64,000 nucleotides of DNA from Bacillota bacterium (lineage in GTDB: Bacteria > Bacillota > Clostridia > Oscillospirales > Ruminococcaceae). The stretch spans positions 310,001-374,000 of the forward strand of contig JAEWPV010000016.1 of assembly GCA_023460535.1 (NCBI GenBank), given 5' to 3'. The stretch's first letter is position 1, and each line of letters begins with the position of its first letter. Both the position numbers and the translations under genes were made by a program. Shown piece by piece: positions 18,208 through 27,080 of this stretch. Below the pieces are notes generated by a model, which ran no database searches, was not told the DNA's origin, and saw only the letters and a program-made list of their open reading frames with translations.

Positions 18208-18906
18208 TTATGCAGTAAGCCTTGTGTCATAACCGCGCAACAGAATGTTGTTTTCCAGGTGGATGTGCTGGTGCAGGTCGTTTTCCAGCTCAAGCAGCAT
18301 CTCATATGCCTTTTTGTAGCTGGGGCACGCATCTTGGGGAACAAGATAATCGCTTGTTTCGTCTCGAAGCTGTGCCAAAAGCTGACCGGCGGCTTCGTGC
18401 TCGGAGATGATTTCGGCAGAAAGAGCAGCAATTTCAATCCGGTTGCCGGGTTCATCACCAAAAGCGGGGAACAGCAGCGCTTCTTCCTTAAGCAAATGCT
18501 GCTCGATGTCTCCCTTTAGTCGACCAAACGTGCTGTATACGGCAAACAACTCCTTGTGGTTTTTGCCGTGGGCGCGAAGCACCGTGTATAAAAGTTCAGA
18601 TATTTTAGGCAGTGCGCCCCGCAGATAGATGTGGTGCGTATCCTCAATGTAGGTGGAAAGCACGGTAGGCTCCATTTCCGTAAACCGGTGCCCCATACCT
18701 TTGTAGCCGCTGCTTCTAAGCTGCCAAACCTTTTCAAGGCTGTCGCAAAGCGCTGTCTGATCGATACCCTGCTGCTTTACCACCTCCTGTAAAAGGCGGT
18801 TTCCTCCGCAGCAATAATCAATGCCAAACGAGTCAAATACCGTCGCCGCTTCAGGCAGCTGTGCAACCACCGCGCCTACCGTCCATGTTCCGTCCATAAA
18901 GCTCAT
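18208..18906 (-). CDS. ric: Iron-sulfur cluster repair di-iron protein (RIC / ScdA / YtfE)
   Basis: Repairs iron-sulfur clusters damaged by nitric oxide or peroxide. At 232 residues it has the ScdA N-terminal domain with the Cys-Cys motif DYCCGG (Cys32/33) and a four-helix hemerythrin domain holding histidines in DTHHIYLRGALP, HGKNHKELF, DIEQHLLKEE, SEHEAAGQLL and LHQHIHLENN. That is a complete di-iron ligand set. It is the first gene of a four-gene operon. A predicted Fnr-type box lies upstream, centred 41.5 bases before the predicted transcription start. Confidence 0.95.
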   Translation of the reverse strand: MSFMDGTWTVGAVVAQLPEAATVFDSFGIDYCCGGNRLLQEVVKQQGIDQTALCDSLEKVWQLRSSGYKGMGHRFTEMEPTVLSTYIEDTHHIYLRGALPKISELLYTVLRAHGKNHKELFAVYSTFGRLKGDIEQHLLKEEALLFPAFGDEPGNRIEIAALSAEIISEHEAAGQLLAQLRDETSDYLVPQDACPSYKKAYEMLLELENDLHQHIHLENNILLRGYDTRLTA

Positions 18907-18937
18907 GTTTTGTTCCTCCCTTTCTTGTTATGGCCTT

Positions 18938-18980
18938 ATCATATCAAGCGGGAGAGATATTTTCTGTGATTTAAATCAAA
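18938..18980 (-). promoter_or_regulatory. Fnr-type box and promoter of the ric operon
   Basis: Read on the minus strand: an interrupted palindrome TTTGAT-TTAA-ATCACA (18980 to 18965), matching TTGAT-N4-ATCAA at 9 of 10 positions, then an extended -10 TGATATGAT (-10 hexamer 18943-18938). With a start near 18931 the box is centred at about -41.5, the class II activation position for CRP/FNR proteins. Confidence 0.7.
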
Positions 18981-19003
18981 AGATGCGAGTCGCATTGCAA
19001 TAA

Positions 19004-19018
19004 AGCCCCTGAAGGGGG
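19004..19018 (-). terminator. Weak hairpin after the Fnr-like gene
   Basis: Short GC stem (CCCC/GGGG class) followed on the minus strand by CTTTATT, about 60 bases after the stop of the Fnr-like gene. It is small, and readthrough into ric is possible. Confidence 0.35.
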
Positions 19019-19080
19019 TTATAATCAAAACAAGTCATATATTTAAAGGCTTTGTAATCATACGTCTGAATCATTCAGGC

Positions 19081-19791
19081 TTAGGCTTGTCCGCACAATC
19101 GCTTTAATGCCTGTTTATCCGTTATAACAATTTCTTTGTTGTTAACCGAGGAGATAATGCCGTCGTTTTCGAGCTGGCTGAGCTTTCTGCTCATGGTTTC
19201 CCGCGCAATACCCATATAGTTTGCCATCCCCTCGCGGCTTAGCGGCAGCTGCACATGCCCGCTTTGCGCATGACCGTACCGCTCGCTGTATTCCAACAGC
19301 ATGCCTGCAATTCTTGCGTCCACATTGCGTATCCCCATACTTTGGAATGCGTTTTCCATCCGAGCAATACGCAGACCAAGTTCGGCGATAACCTTAATTG
19401 CTATGCCGGGGTAAGCGTACAGCAGTTTGTTAAACTGCGCTTTTGTAAGCGTACAGGTCTTTACCGGCTCCAGTGCCTCTACCGAGTATCCGGCGGTTTG
19501 GCTGTTTAGTAAAAACTGTTCCCCGAAAAAGTCCCCTTCCGAAAACACGTACAAGATTTGTTCTCTTCCGTCGGGTGTGTATTTAAACGCCTTAACACTG
19601 CCTTGGTTCAAGATTGTAATCGAATCGATCATATCCCCTTCCGTCAAAAGGCGCTCTCCCTTTGCGTAATCCTCATGCCCGATAAGGGGTACAATACGCA
19701 GCAGGTTTTCGTGGTCAAGCCCCGAAAAGATGGGCACCTTGTGTATGCAAAGGTTGTTTTTACAGTGTGTGCAAGCGTGCGTGTCGTGCAT
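19081..19791 (-). CDS. Fnr-type [4Fe-4S] Crp/Fnr regulator
   Basis: A 236-residue Crp/Fnr protein. Near the N-terminus CTHCKNNLC places Cys7, Cys10 and Cys15 like the FNR cluster motif. A fourth cysteine, Cys113 in ALEPVKTC, falls where E. coli FNR has Cys122 (ALETSMVC), so an oxygen/NO-labile cluster is expected. A cNMP-like beta roll (about 20-130) is followed by a helix-turn-helix (about 165-210) with IARETMSRKL, the E-x-x-S-R recognition pattern that reads TTGAT. GGAGG supports ATG 19791; the frame is open upstream to 19938. It lies directly upstream of the ric operon. Confidence 0.92.
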   Translation of the reverse strand: MHDTHACTHCKNNLCIHKVPIFSGLDHENLLRIVPLIGHEDYAKGERLLTEGDMIDSITILNQGSVKAFKYTPDGREQILYVFSEGDFFGEQFLLNSQTAGYSVEALEPVKTCTLTKAQFNKLLYAYPGIAIKVIAELGLRIARMENAFQSMGIRNVDARIAGMLLEYSERYGHAQSGHVQLPLSREGMANYMGIARETMSRKLSQLENDGIISSVNNKEIVITDKQALKRLCGQA

Positions 19792-20067
19792 AATGGCAGC
19801 CTCCTGTTGTAGAGTAGATGCAGTGACATCAATATATTTACAGCATAGCACGCAAGCGGGTTTTATTTCAATAGCGGTAACCCTAGCTATCGTTATGGAT
19901 TGATGTGCATTTGGTATAAATGGGTTTACGATTACCAACGAATGTTTGTATATAGTAAGGACGCATCTTTATTCTTGGTGCGGATTTGTGTATAATCTCA
20001 GTAACAAAGCAAAGTCGCTTGCCTCTCGCAACAAACACGGCAGTCCATGAAGGGAGAATACGTACCA

Positions 20068-21669
20068 ATGAACCTGAATTATAGTACAGTATCCAATAAA
20101 AATGCGTGGAATAAGGCGCAGATAGAGGTGCCCGTCTACGATCCCAAAGCGGTGGCGCAGGCGACGCGTAGCAACCCTGTGTGGGTGCACTTTGGCGCGG
20201 GGAACATCTTTCGTGGCTATATTGCCGCATTGCAGGATAAGCTGCTGACCGACGGCGCAGCCAACATCGGAATTGTTGCGGTGGAAACGTTTGACCCGGA
20301 AATAATCGACAGGATTTATACACCCTACGACAACCTGACGCTGCTCGTTACCCTTCGCGCCGACGGCAAAAGCGACAAGCGCATCATCGCAAGTGTTGCA
20401 CAGGGATACGTTGCCGAAAAGGATTTTGTAATTTTGCAAGATATTTTCCGCGCTCAGAGTTTGCAGATGGTCAGCTTTACGATTACCGAAAAGGGCTATG
20501 CGTTGCATGATATGGCTGGCAACCTGCTTTCCGCCGTATCTGCGGATGTTACCGGCGGTCCCGACCGGCCCGCTCATGTGATTGGGGTTCTCACCTCTCT
20601 GCTCTATACCCGTTACCAAAACGGCGGCGCGCCAATCGCGCTGGTTAGTATGGATAATTGCAGTCACAACGGGCAAAAGCTAAAAGAAGCGGTTACAGGG
20701 ATTGCGTCCCTGTGGGAAAAAGCCGGGCTTGTGGACGCCGGGTTTACAGCATACCTTGGTGATGGGGCGCGCGTTTCGTTTCCGTGGAGTATGATTGACA
20801 AGATTACCCCCCGCCCCGCACCTGAGATTGCCGAGGAGCTCAGAGCGCTTGGTATCGAGAACATGCAGCCCATCGTCACAGCCAAGGGCACACACATTGC
20901 CCCGTTTGTCAACGCTGAGGTATCGCAATACCTTGTAGTCGAGGACGACTTCCCCGCGGGCAGACCGCCCCTGGAGCGTGCGGGCGTTTACTTTACCGAC
21001 CGCGATACGGTAAACCGGGTGGAACGCATGAAGGTGTGTACCTGCCTTAACCCCCTGCATACGGCGCTTGCCGTGTTTGGCTGTCTTTTGGGGTACACGA
21101 AAATATCCGACGAGATGGGAGACGCGCAGCTGTGCGCTTTGGTTAAGCGCGTCGGTACCATTGAAGGAATGCCGGTTGTAACCGACCCCGGCATCATCGC
21201 CCCCCACGCGTTTTTGGATGAAGTGCTTAACGAGCGCTTGCCCAACCCCTTTATTCCCGACACCCCGCAGCGCATCGCCTGCGATACCAGCCAAAAGATA
21301 CCCATCCGCTTTGGCGAAACCATAAAAGCATATCTGGCGACGCCCGAGCTTGACACAAAAAATCTGGTGGGAATATCGCTGGTGCTGGCTGGGTGGTTGC
21401 GTTATCTGCTTAGCGTAGATGACGCGCTTGACCCCATGCAGGTAAGCGCAGACCCATTGCTCGAGCAGATGCAAGCAGCGCTAAACGGCATCAAAGCCGA
21501 TGACCCACTGAGCGTGGGCAACACGCTGGAGCCGGTTCTTCGTAACGCGGCACTATTTGGTGTTAATCTGTACGATGCCGGCTTGGCTCAGACCGTAAAA
21601 GAGATGTTTTTATCTATGCTGCAGGGCAAGGGTGCTGTGCGGCGTACCCTTAAGGAATATTTAGACTAA
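20068..21669 (+). CDS. uxuB: Fructuronate reductase (mannitol dehydrogenase family)
   Basis: NAD(P)-dependent oxidoreductase converting D-fructuronate to D-mannonate. The 533-residue length and FGAGNIFRGYIAALQDKLL dinucleotide-binding start fit the long-chain mannitol dehydrogenase family; GVYFTDRDTVNRVERMKVCTCLNPLHTALA holds the catalytic Lys-Asn-His region. Adjacent uxuA makes fructuronate rather than mannitol or tagaturonate the most likely substrate. ATG 20068 is taken because GGGAG precedes it; an ATG at 20047 is also in frame. uxaC is not in the window. Confidence 0.92.
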   Translation: MNLNYSTVSNKNAWNKAQIEVPVYDPKAVAQATRSNPVWVHFGAGNIFRGYIAALQDKLLTDGAANIGIVAVETFDPEIIDRIYTPYDNLTLLVTLRADGKSDKRIIASVAQGYVAEKDFVILQDIFRAQSLQMVSFTITEKGYALHDMAGNLLSAVSADVTGGPDRPAHVIGVLTSLLYTRYQNGGAPIALVSMDNCSHNGQKLKEAVTGIASLWEKAGLVDAGFTAYLGDGARVSFPWSMIDKITPRPAPEIAEELRALGIENMQPIVTAKGTHIAPFVNAEVSQYLVVEDDFPAGRPPLERAGVYFTDRDTVNRVERMKVCTCLNPLHTALAVFGCLLGYTKISDEMGDAQLCALVKRVGTIEGMPVVTDPGIIAPHAFLDEVLNERLPNPFIPDTPQRIACDTSQKIPIRFGETIKAYLATPELDTKNLVGISLVLAGWLRYLLSVDDALDPMQVSADPLLEQMQAALNGIKADDPLSVGNTLEPVLRNAALFGVNLYDAGLAQTVKEMFLSMLQGKGAVRRTLKEYLD

Positions 21670-21706
21670 ACGATTGATTGGCTAAGGAAAGGACAGGGTT
21701 TGCAAT

Positions 21707-22777
21707 ATGAAGATGACATTCCGTTGGTTTGGCGAAAAACAGGATCCCGTGCCGCTTTCGTATATCCGACAGATACCGTGTATTGACGGTGTGGTAACAA
21801 CCCTTATGGATAGACAGCCGGGCGAGGTATGGCCGCTTGAGGCGGTTAAGGAGCTGCACCGTCAGGTCACCGCGGCGGGGCTAAAAACCGAAGTAATCGA
21901 AAGCGTGAATATCCACGAGGATATTAAGCTGGGCGCGGCGGGACGCGACGAGAAGATTGAGGCGTATATCCAAACAATGAAGCACCTTGCCACCATCGGC
22001 ATTAAGGTAATCTGCTACAACTTCATGCCGGTGCTGGACTGGGCACGCAGCCACCTGTACTACGACCTTGCCGACGGGTCACAGACGATGTATTTCAGCC
22101 GTGATTTTATCCTCTCCACCACCCCGCAGGAGCTGGCTAATCGCTATGCGCAGCAGTGCGGGGGAATTGCGATGCCCGGTTGGGAGCCGGAACGCATGGA
22201 GCGGGTCAGCGAGATTATCAAGCAGTACGACGGCGTTACACAAGAGCAGTATTGGGAAAACGTACGCTATTTTATCGACGCGATTATCCCGTGGGCCGAG
22301 CAGCTTGATATCAAGATGGCGATTCATCCGGACGATCCGCCGTGGCCCATTTTTGGGTTGCCGCGCTTAATCAACAGCAGGGATAACATCAAGCGCTTTT
22401 TGGACCTGAACCCCAGCCCCTATCACGGTATTACCCTGTGCACCGGTTCGCTCGGCGCAGACCCGGCAAACGACGTGCCTGAAATTGTTAGGGAGTTTGC
22501 CCCCCGCATCCACTTTGCCCATATCCGCAACCTGCGTCACTTGGATAACGGGGACTTTTACGAATCGGCGCATCCGTCGGCGTGTGGCTCGTTTGATATG
22601 GTTGCCATCATGAAAGCGTTTTATGACGCGGGCTTTGAGGGATATGTTCGCCCCGACCACGGGCGCATGGTGTGGGATGAAAAGGGAAGACCCGGCTATG
22701 GCCTGTACGACCGTGCCATGGGCGTGACCTACCTTACCGGCATATGGGAGACGCTTTCGAAAAATGCAACCATTTGA
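21707..22777 (+). CDS. uxuA: Mannonate dehydratase
   Basis: Fe/Mn-dependent TIM-barrel dehydratase turning D-mannonate into 2-keto-3-deoxygluconate. The 356-residue protein starts MKMTFRWFGEKQDPVPL, a family hallmark; metal-binding blocks include CYNFMPVLDW, MAIHPDDPP, GITLCTGSLG, HFAHIRNLR and YVRPDHGRM. It is 37 bases after uxuB with its own AAGGAAAGG site, forming a two-gene uronate operon that ends in a hairpin terminator. Confidence 0.97.
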   Translation: MKMTFRWFGEKQDPVPLSYIRQIPCIDGVVTTLMDRQPGEVWPLEAVKELHRQVTAAGLKTEVIESVNIHEDIKLGAAGRDEKIEAYIQTMKHLATIGIKVICYNFMPVLDWARSHLYYDLADGSQTMYFSRDFILSTTPQELANRYAQQCGGIAMPGWEPERMERVSEIIKQYDGVTQEQYWENVRYFIDAIIPWAEQLDIKMAIHPDDPPWPIFGLPRLINSRDNIKRFLDLNPSPYHGITLCTGSLGADPANDVPEIVREFAPRIHFAHIRNLRHLDNGDFYESAHPSACGSFDMVAIMKAFYDAGFEGYVRPDHGRMVWDEKGRPGYGLYDRAMGVTYLTGIWETLSKNATI

Positions 22778-22877
22778 TGGCCGTTGCAGCAAAACAATCT
22801 AATTGAAACAACACCATAATACGATATCCTCCAGCGATATTCCGCCGACCTAAACGGGGGCGGCGGCACCACATGCG

Positions 22878-22923
22878 CAAAGCCGCTACGCCCCCAAAAG
22901 GCGCAGCGGCTTTGTCCGTTTTT
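22878..22923 (+). terminator. Terminator after uxuA
   Basis: Stem CAAAGCCGCT / AGCGGCTTTG with an inner GCG/CGC pairing, followed by TCCGTTTTT; about 100 bases after the uxuA stop. Confidence 0.8.
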
Positions 22924-22971
22924 CATCGTGAATAATCCGGTTGTTTAGCGGTTTGGAACAATCCTAAGGAG

Positions 22972-23763
22972 TCACTTGCCGGAACGGATTACCTTGGAGG
23001 GCGGAACACCGCGGCTTTCCTTAAAGACCTTGCTAAAATAAAAGATGTCCGAAAACCCGCACGCGGCAGAAACCTCACTGACGTTATACTCGCCGCTGTG
23101 CAGCATATCCTCAGCGCGGTTCAGCCGGATGGAGGTCAGGTATTGGCGAAACGACATCCCGGTCTCCTGCTGAAAGAAGTAACCGAAGTACACGGCGCTC
23201 AGGCCCGTTAGATCCGCCATGTTTTGTACGGTCAGCGGCTCATAATAGTGGTCGATCATATAACGCAGCACCCGCTTGATGCGATGATCCACCGTGCTGG
23301 TGTCGTTTTTGTAGACAATAATCTGAAAATAACGCTGCAAAATCATCAGCAAAAGGGCGCGTACCTTCATGGTGTAACCGGGGTCACGTAAAAGCCAAGC
23401 GGCATTTAGCTCGCGGTACATCGAGATGATGTCCTGATGCAGCCCAACATGAGAATGCACCGGAAAGGGAAGGGTGGTCTCCTGCCCGTTTTTTAAGAAC
23501 ACGGTGCCGTTAATGCTGTACAGCTCCATCAAATCATCAGGGCATACCGAGGCGTATCGCGTGCTTCCCATAGGTGCGCAGATCAGGTCGCCCGGCGATA
23601 CGGTGTAGGTGTTGGAGTTGATGGTGTACTCCCCTTTACCCTTTACAATATAGGCGATGTCCACAAAATCAATTACACTGGACTCAATGCTCCAGGTAGG
23701 TGTACACCGGCGGTGGATATAGTAGTTGACATCCATCAAAATATCGTCATACGAAGCGTCCAT
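22972..23763 (-). CDS. AraC family transcriptional regulator (uronate locus)
   Basis: A 263-residue protein with an N-terminal cupin-like domain (about 20-100, GEYTINSNTYTVSPGDLICAP) and a C-terminal double helix-turn-helix (about 160-260: MADLTGLSAVYFGYFFQQETG and VSAACGFSDIFYFSKVFKE). It faces uxuA and is divergent from the serine hydrolase, within the uronate/GH67 region; control of these genes by a uronate-related ligand is inferred. Confidence 0.92.
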   Translation of the reverse strand: MDASYDDILMDVNYYIHRRCTPTWSIESSVIDFVDIAYIVKGKGEYTINSNTYTVSPGDLICAPMGSTRYASVCPDDLMELYSINGTVFLKNGQETTLPFPVHSHVGLHQDIISMYRELNAAWLLRDPGYTMKVRALLLMILQRYFQIIVYKNDTSTVDHRIKRVLRYMIDHYYEPLTVQNMADLTGLSAVYFGYFFQQETGMSFRQYLTSIRLNRAEDMLHSGEYNVSEVSAACGFSDIFYFSKVFKESRGVPPSKVIRSGK

Positions 23764-23853
23764 TGTTAACGATCAATCCTTTCCCATAAAGATATCATGC
23801 GCTTTGCGGGTATGTGCAAATATGCTCCCAAAGCAGGATAGGAGAATAAGCGA

Positions 23854-24765
23854 ATGAACACAAGCATACTAAATGGGTTTATCACAGCGAACCTAGAGAA
23901 TGACCTCGGTGTTTACGGCGTTCACCTGTACAGAGAGGGCAAACAAGACATCGAGCACCGCTTTCGCAGTAACGAGCGGGTGCATCTGTTTTCCGGTTCC
24001 AAGGCGTTTACCTCCTTGGCAATTGGTATAGCGGCGGATGAAAAACGGCTTACGCTGCGCGATAAGGCTCTTGACTTCTTTCCCGAGTACCGCGACATCG
24101 CGCAGCCGGGCAGCGAGGCGATTACCGTCACCGACCTATTGCAGATGAGAGCGGGACACGACGCCTCCCTGTTCTCAACCCTAGAGGAGACGCACGAGCG
24201 ACGGCTTGATTGGGCGGAGCATTTTTTCTCCACTCCGATGGATTATCCGGCAGGGGAGAGTTTTTATTACGATAACGGCTGCAGTTATCTGCTTTCGAGA
24301 ATTATCGAAAAGGTAAGCGGCGATACACTACGTGATTTTTTGATGCCGCGCCTGTTTATACCGCTTGATATCTTTAACCCCCAATGGCATTCCTGCCCAC
24401 GCGGGCACAATCTCGGTGCGGTGGGGTTGTATCTTAATACTCAGGAGTTCGCACGGCTTGGCATCCTGTTGCTTCATAACGGTCGCTGGGACGATAAGCA
24501 GATTGCTTCGGAGCGGTATGTCGCCCAAGCGCTAACTGATACCGTTGCGGTGCGCGGTTTTCCGGACACCGAGACGCAGCAGGGCTATGGCTACCAGCTG
24601 TGGCGTTGTACGTTGCCAAACACCTTCCGCGCAGACGGCAAGTACGGACAGTACAGTATCGTGCTCAAAGACTACGAAGCGGTTGTTACGGTTACCGCGC
24701 ACAATGAACGCTGTGCGTTTGATATCCTGCGCGCGGTCTATAGCGAAATCGTACCCGGATTGTGA
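23854..24765 (+). CDS. Serine hydrolase, class C beta-lactamase / CubicO-like fold
   Basis: A 303-residue penicillin-binding-protein-type hydrolase. The nucleophile motif is SGSK (S-x-x-K) near 49, with YDNG (Y-x-N) near 142; the KTG-like third motif is not obvious. No signal peptide or membrane segment is present, so it is likely a cytoplasmic esterase, not a resistance enzyme. Its place between an AraC regulator and the GH67/transport operon suggests action on a sugar ester (acetyl or methyl-glucuronoyl), which is speculation. GGATAGGAG precedes the ATG. Confidence 0.82.
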   Translation: MNTSILNGFITANLENDLGVYGVHLYREGKQDIEHRFRSNERVHLFSGSKAFTSLAIGIAADEKRLTLRDKALDFFPEYRDIAQPGSEAITVTDLLQMRAGHDASLFSTLEETHERRLDWAEHFFSTPMDYPAGESFYYDNGCSYLLSRIIEKVSGDTLRDFLMPRLFIPLDIFNPQWHSCPRGHNLGAVGLYLNTQEFARLGILLLHNGRWDDKQIASERYVAQALTDTVAVRGFPDTETQQGYGYQLWRCTLPNTFRADGKYGQYSIVLKDYEAVVTVTAHNERCAFDILRAVYSEIVPGL

Positions 24766-25116
24766 CGCAAACTACACTGTTTTACCAGTATCTTAATAAT
24801 ACATAAAAATATCCTTCTGTGCAAGTATTGCGCGGTAGAGAGAAAAATGCTGAGTTTTTCTACGAATAAGTGTAGTGTTTATACAACTGTTGGAGAAAAA
24901 AACAGCATTATTCTTAAGCAATCAGAACAACTGTTGAAATACAATGAGCAAAGAACATACCAAGACGACCATAATAATTACAAATATTCTATGCTTTTTT
25001 TATGTCTATTCCCAAAATACCATGGTATAATCAACTCAAATTAGAGAAGATTAGCATAGTGTTTTGTGCATGTTCCATAATAATACTAAACCTTACGAAA
25101 AATGCAGGAATTAATG
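24766..25116 (+). promoter_or_regulatory. AT-rich leader before aguA
   Basis: A 350-base AT-rich stretch with no convincing coding frame. TATAAT at 25026-25031, preceded by TGG (extended -10 form), is the best promoter candidate for the GH67-transporter operon. No clear -35 or operator palindrome is seen. Confidence 0.45.
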
Positions 25117-27069
25117 ATGATAAATGAACCGCAGTACCGCGAATACAACGCATGGCTTCAGCCGCAATCCCACCGATTGGGTCATACGCTTCGCCTTATT
25201 GCTTTACCCGAAATAACCGACACAGCAAAGCAGGAGTGCATTGCTGGAATGCAGCGATTGTTCGGCGATGATGTTTGGCAGGAGAACGCCCCGTATACTG
25301 TTTGCCTGATACTTAACAGCGAATTGCCCGATGAGGGCTACCGCATATGCACAGGCACAGATCGCGTTCTGATTGAGGGTGCCGACGAGAACGGTATTTT
25401 ATATGGCGTATTTGCATTTTTACGTGCAATGGCACAGGGCAAGCGCATAGGACAGGTTTCAGAGCAGTCCAGTCCGGCGGTATCGCGCAGGGTGATAAAC
25501 CATTGGGACAACGCAGACGGTAGCATCGAGCGCGGCTATGCGGGAAAATCCTTCTTTTTTAAAAACGGCAGGCTCGGCTACATCCCCGAACGCATTCGGG
25601 ATTATGCCAGACTGCTTGCCTCAATCGGGATTAATACAATAACAATCAATAACGTCAATGTGTCCGCCGACAGTGCGATGCTCCTTGATACGAGCCAGCT
25701 CCCCAAACTGGCAGCGCTTGCGGATATCTTTCGCTTGTATGGCATTCGACTTGCGCTTTCGGTTTCTTTTGACAGTCCGGTGCTTGTGGGAGGGCTGCAT
25801 ACGGCAGACCCACTCAACAAAGAGGTAGCAGATTGGTGGACCGACAAGACAAATGAGATTTACCGGTACATCCCGGATTTATCCGGCTTTCTTGTCAAGG
25901 CGGACTCTGAATTTCAGAGCGGACCCGCCGCCCACGGACGCCTGCAATCGGACGGTGCAAACCTGTTTGCGCGTGCCCTTGCCCCCCACGGCGGCGTTGT
26001 GTATTGGCGGTGCTTCATCTATAACTGTCAACAGGATTGGCGTGACGCCGAGACCGACCGCCCCAAGGCGGCCTATGAACTGTTTAAACCGCTTGACGGC
26101 GCATTTGACAAAAATGTCATTCTTCAAATCAAAAACGGTCCGAGCGACTTTCAGGTGCGCGAGCCAAACTCGCCGCTGTTTGGGGCTTTAGACCATACAC
26201 GCACGGCACTGGAGCTGCAGATTTCGCAGGAGTACACCGGTCAGCAGATTGATTTATACAACCTTGCCGTTCATTGGCAGGAGGTTTTCTCCTTCCCGGT
26301 AGACAGCACAAGGGTGTTGCGTGACCTGATCGGAAACAAGGTGGATACCGTCTCGGCCGTAACCAATGTGGGTGACGACCAAAATTGGACGGGACACACA
26401 CTGGCGCAGGCGAACCTCTATGCGTTCGGACGTCTGGCATGGAATCCGGCACTAACCGCACAGGAGATTACCGACGAGTGGGTTGGGCTTACATTCGGCG
26501 CTTATCCCGAGTCGACTACGCTGCTCACACAAATTATGATGCAGTCCCGCGCGGTTTACGAAAAGTATACCACGCCGCTGGGGCTGGGGTGGATGGTAAA
26601 TATTCACCATCACTACGGTCCAAGCCCCGAAGGGTATGAGTACATGAAATGGGGAACCTATCATCGTGCAAACCACGTTGCCATAGGCGTAGACAGAACC
26701 TCAGCAGGCACGGGCTTTGCCTGTCAGTACCACCCGTACCTCGCCGCCCGGTTTGATGATGTAACAACCTGCCCGCAGGAGCTGCTTTTGTTTTTTCACC
26801 GACTACGGTACGATTTTGTTTTACAAAACGGAAAGACCCTGCTTCAGTACATCTACGATTCTCATTTCGAAGGGGCAGCGGATGTCGAAGAGTTTCTCGC
26901 GACATGGGATTCACTGAAAGAAAAGCTGCCGGAGCAAACCTATCAGTCGGTAAGAAAACGGTTTGTGAGTCAGCTGGAGAACGCCAAAGAATGGCGGGAC
27001 GTTGTAAACACCTACTTCTTCCGCAAGACTGGGATTCCCGATGAACGAGGCAGAAAAATATATCCATAG
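25117..27069 (+). CDS. aguA: GH67 alpha-glucuronidase
   Basis: Removes (4-O-methyl)glucuronic acid from the non-reducing end of aldouronic acids derived from glucuronoxylan. The 650-residue protein has VKADSEFQSGP (general acid Glu265), IQ-like KNGPSDFQVREP (base Asp) and LELQISQEYTGQ (base Glu), the three catalytic positions of family 67. The frame opens at 25102, but AGGAA at 25106-25110 favours ATG 25117 (or 25114). No signal peptide is present, so it works on imported oligosaccharides, in line with the transporter genes directly after it. Confidence 0.94.
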   Translation: MINEPQYREYNAWLQPQSHRLGHTLRLIALPEITDTAKQECIAGMQRLFGDDVWQENAPYTVCLILNSELPDEGYRICTGTDRVLIEGADENGILYGVFAFLRAMAQGKRIGQVSEQSSPAVSRRVINHWDNADGSIERGYAGKSFFFKNGRLGYIPERIRDYARLLASIGINTITINNVNVSADSAMLLDTSQLPKLAALADIFRLYGIRLALSVSFDSPVLVGGLHTADPLNKEVADWWTDKTNEIYRYIPDLSGFLVKADSEFQSGPAAHGRLQSDGANLFARALAPHGGVVYWRCFIYNCQQDWRDAETDRPKAAYELFKPLDGAFDKNVILQIKNGPSDFQVREPNSPLFGALDHTRTALELQISQEYTGQQIDLYNLAVHWQEVFSFPVDSTRVLRDLIGNKVDTVSAVTNVGDDQNWTGHTLAQANLYAFGRLAWNPALTAQEITDEWVGLTFGAYPESTTLLTQIMMQSRAVYEKYTTPLGLGWMVNIHHHYGPSPEGYEYMKWGTYHRANHVAIGVDRTSAGTGFACQYHPYLAARFDDVTTCPQELLLFFHRLRYDFVLQNGKTLLQYIYDSHFEGAADVEEFLATWDSLKEKLPEQTYQSVRKRFVSQLENAKEWRDVVNTYFFRKTGIPDERGRKIYP

Positions 27070-27080
27070 GGGGTAACGAT

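Noticed and set aside
23854..24765. Beta-lactamase resistance gene
   Set aside because: No export signal and no clear KTG motif; the fold is shared by many esterases, and the context is carbohydrate use.
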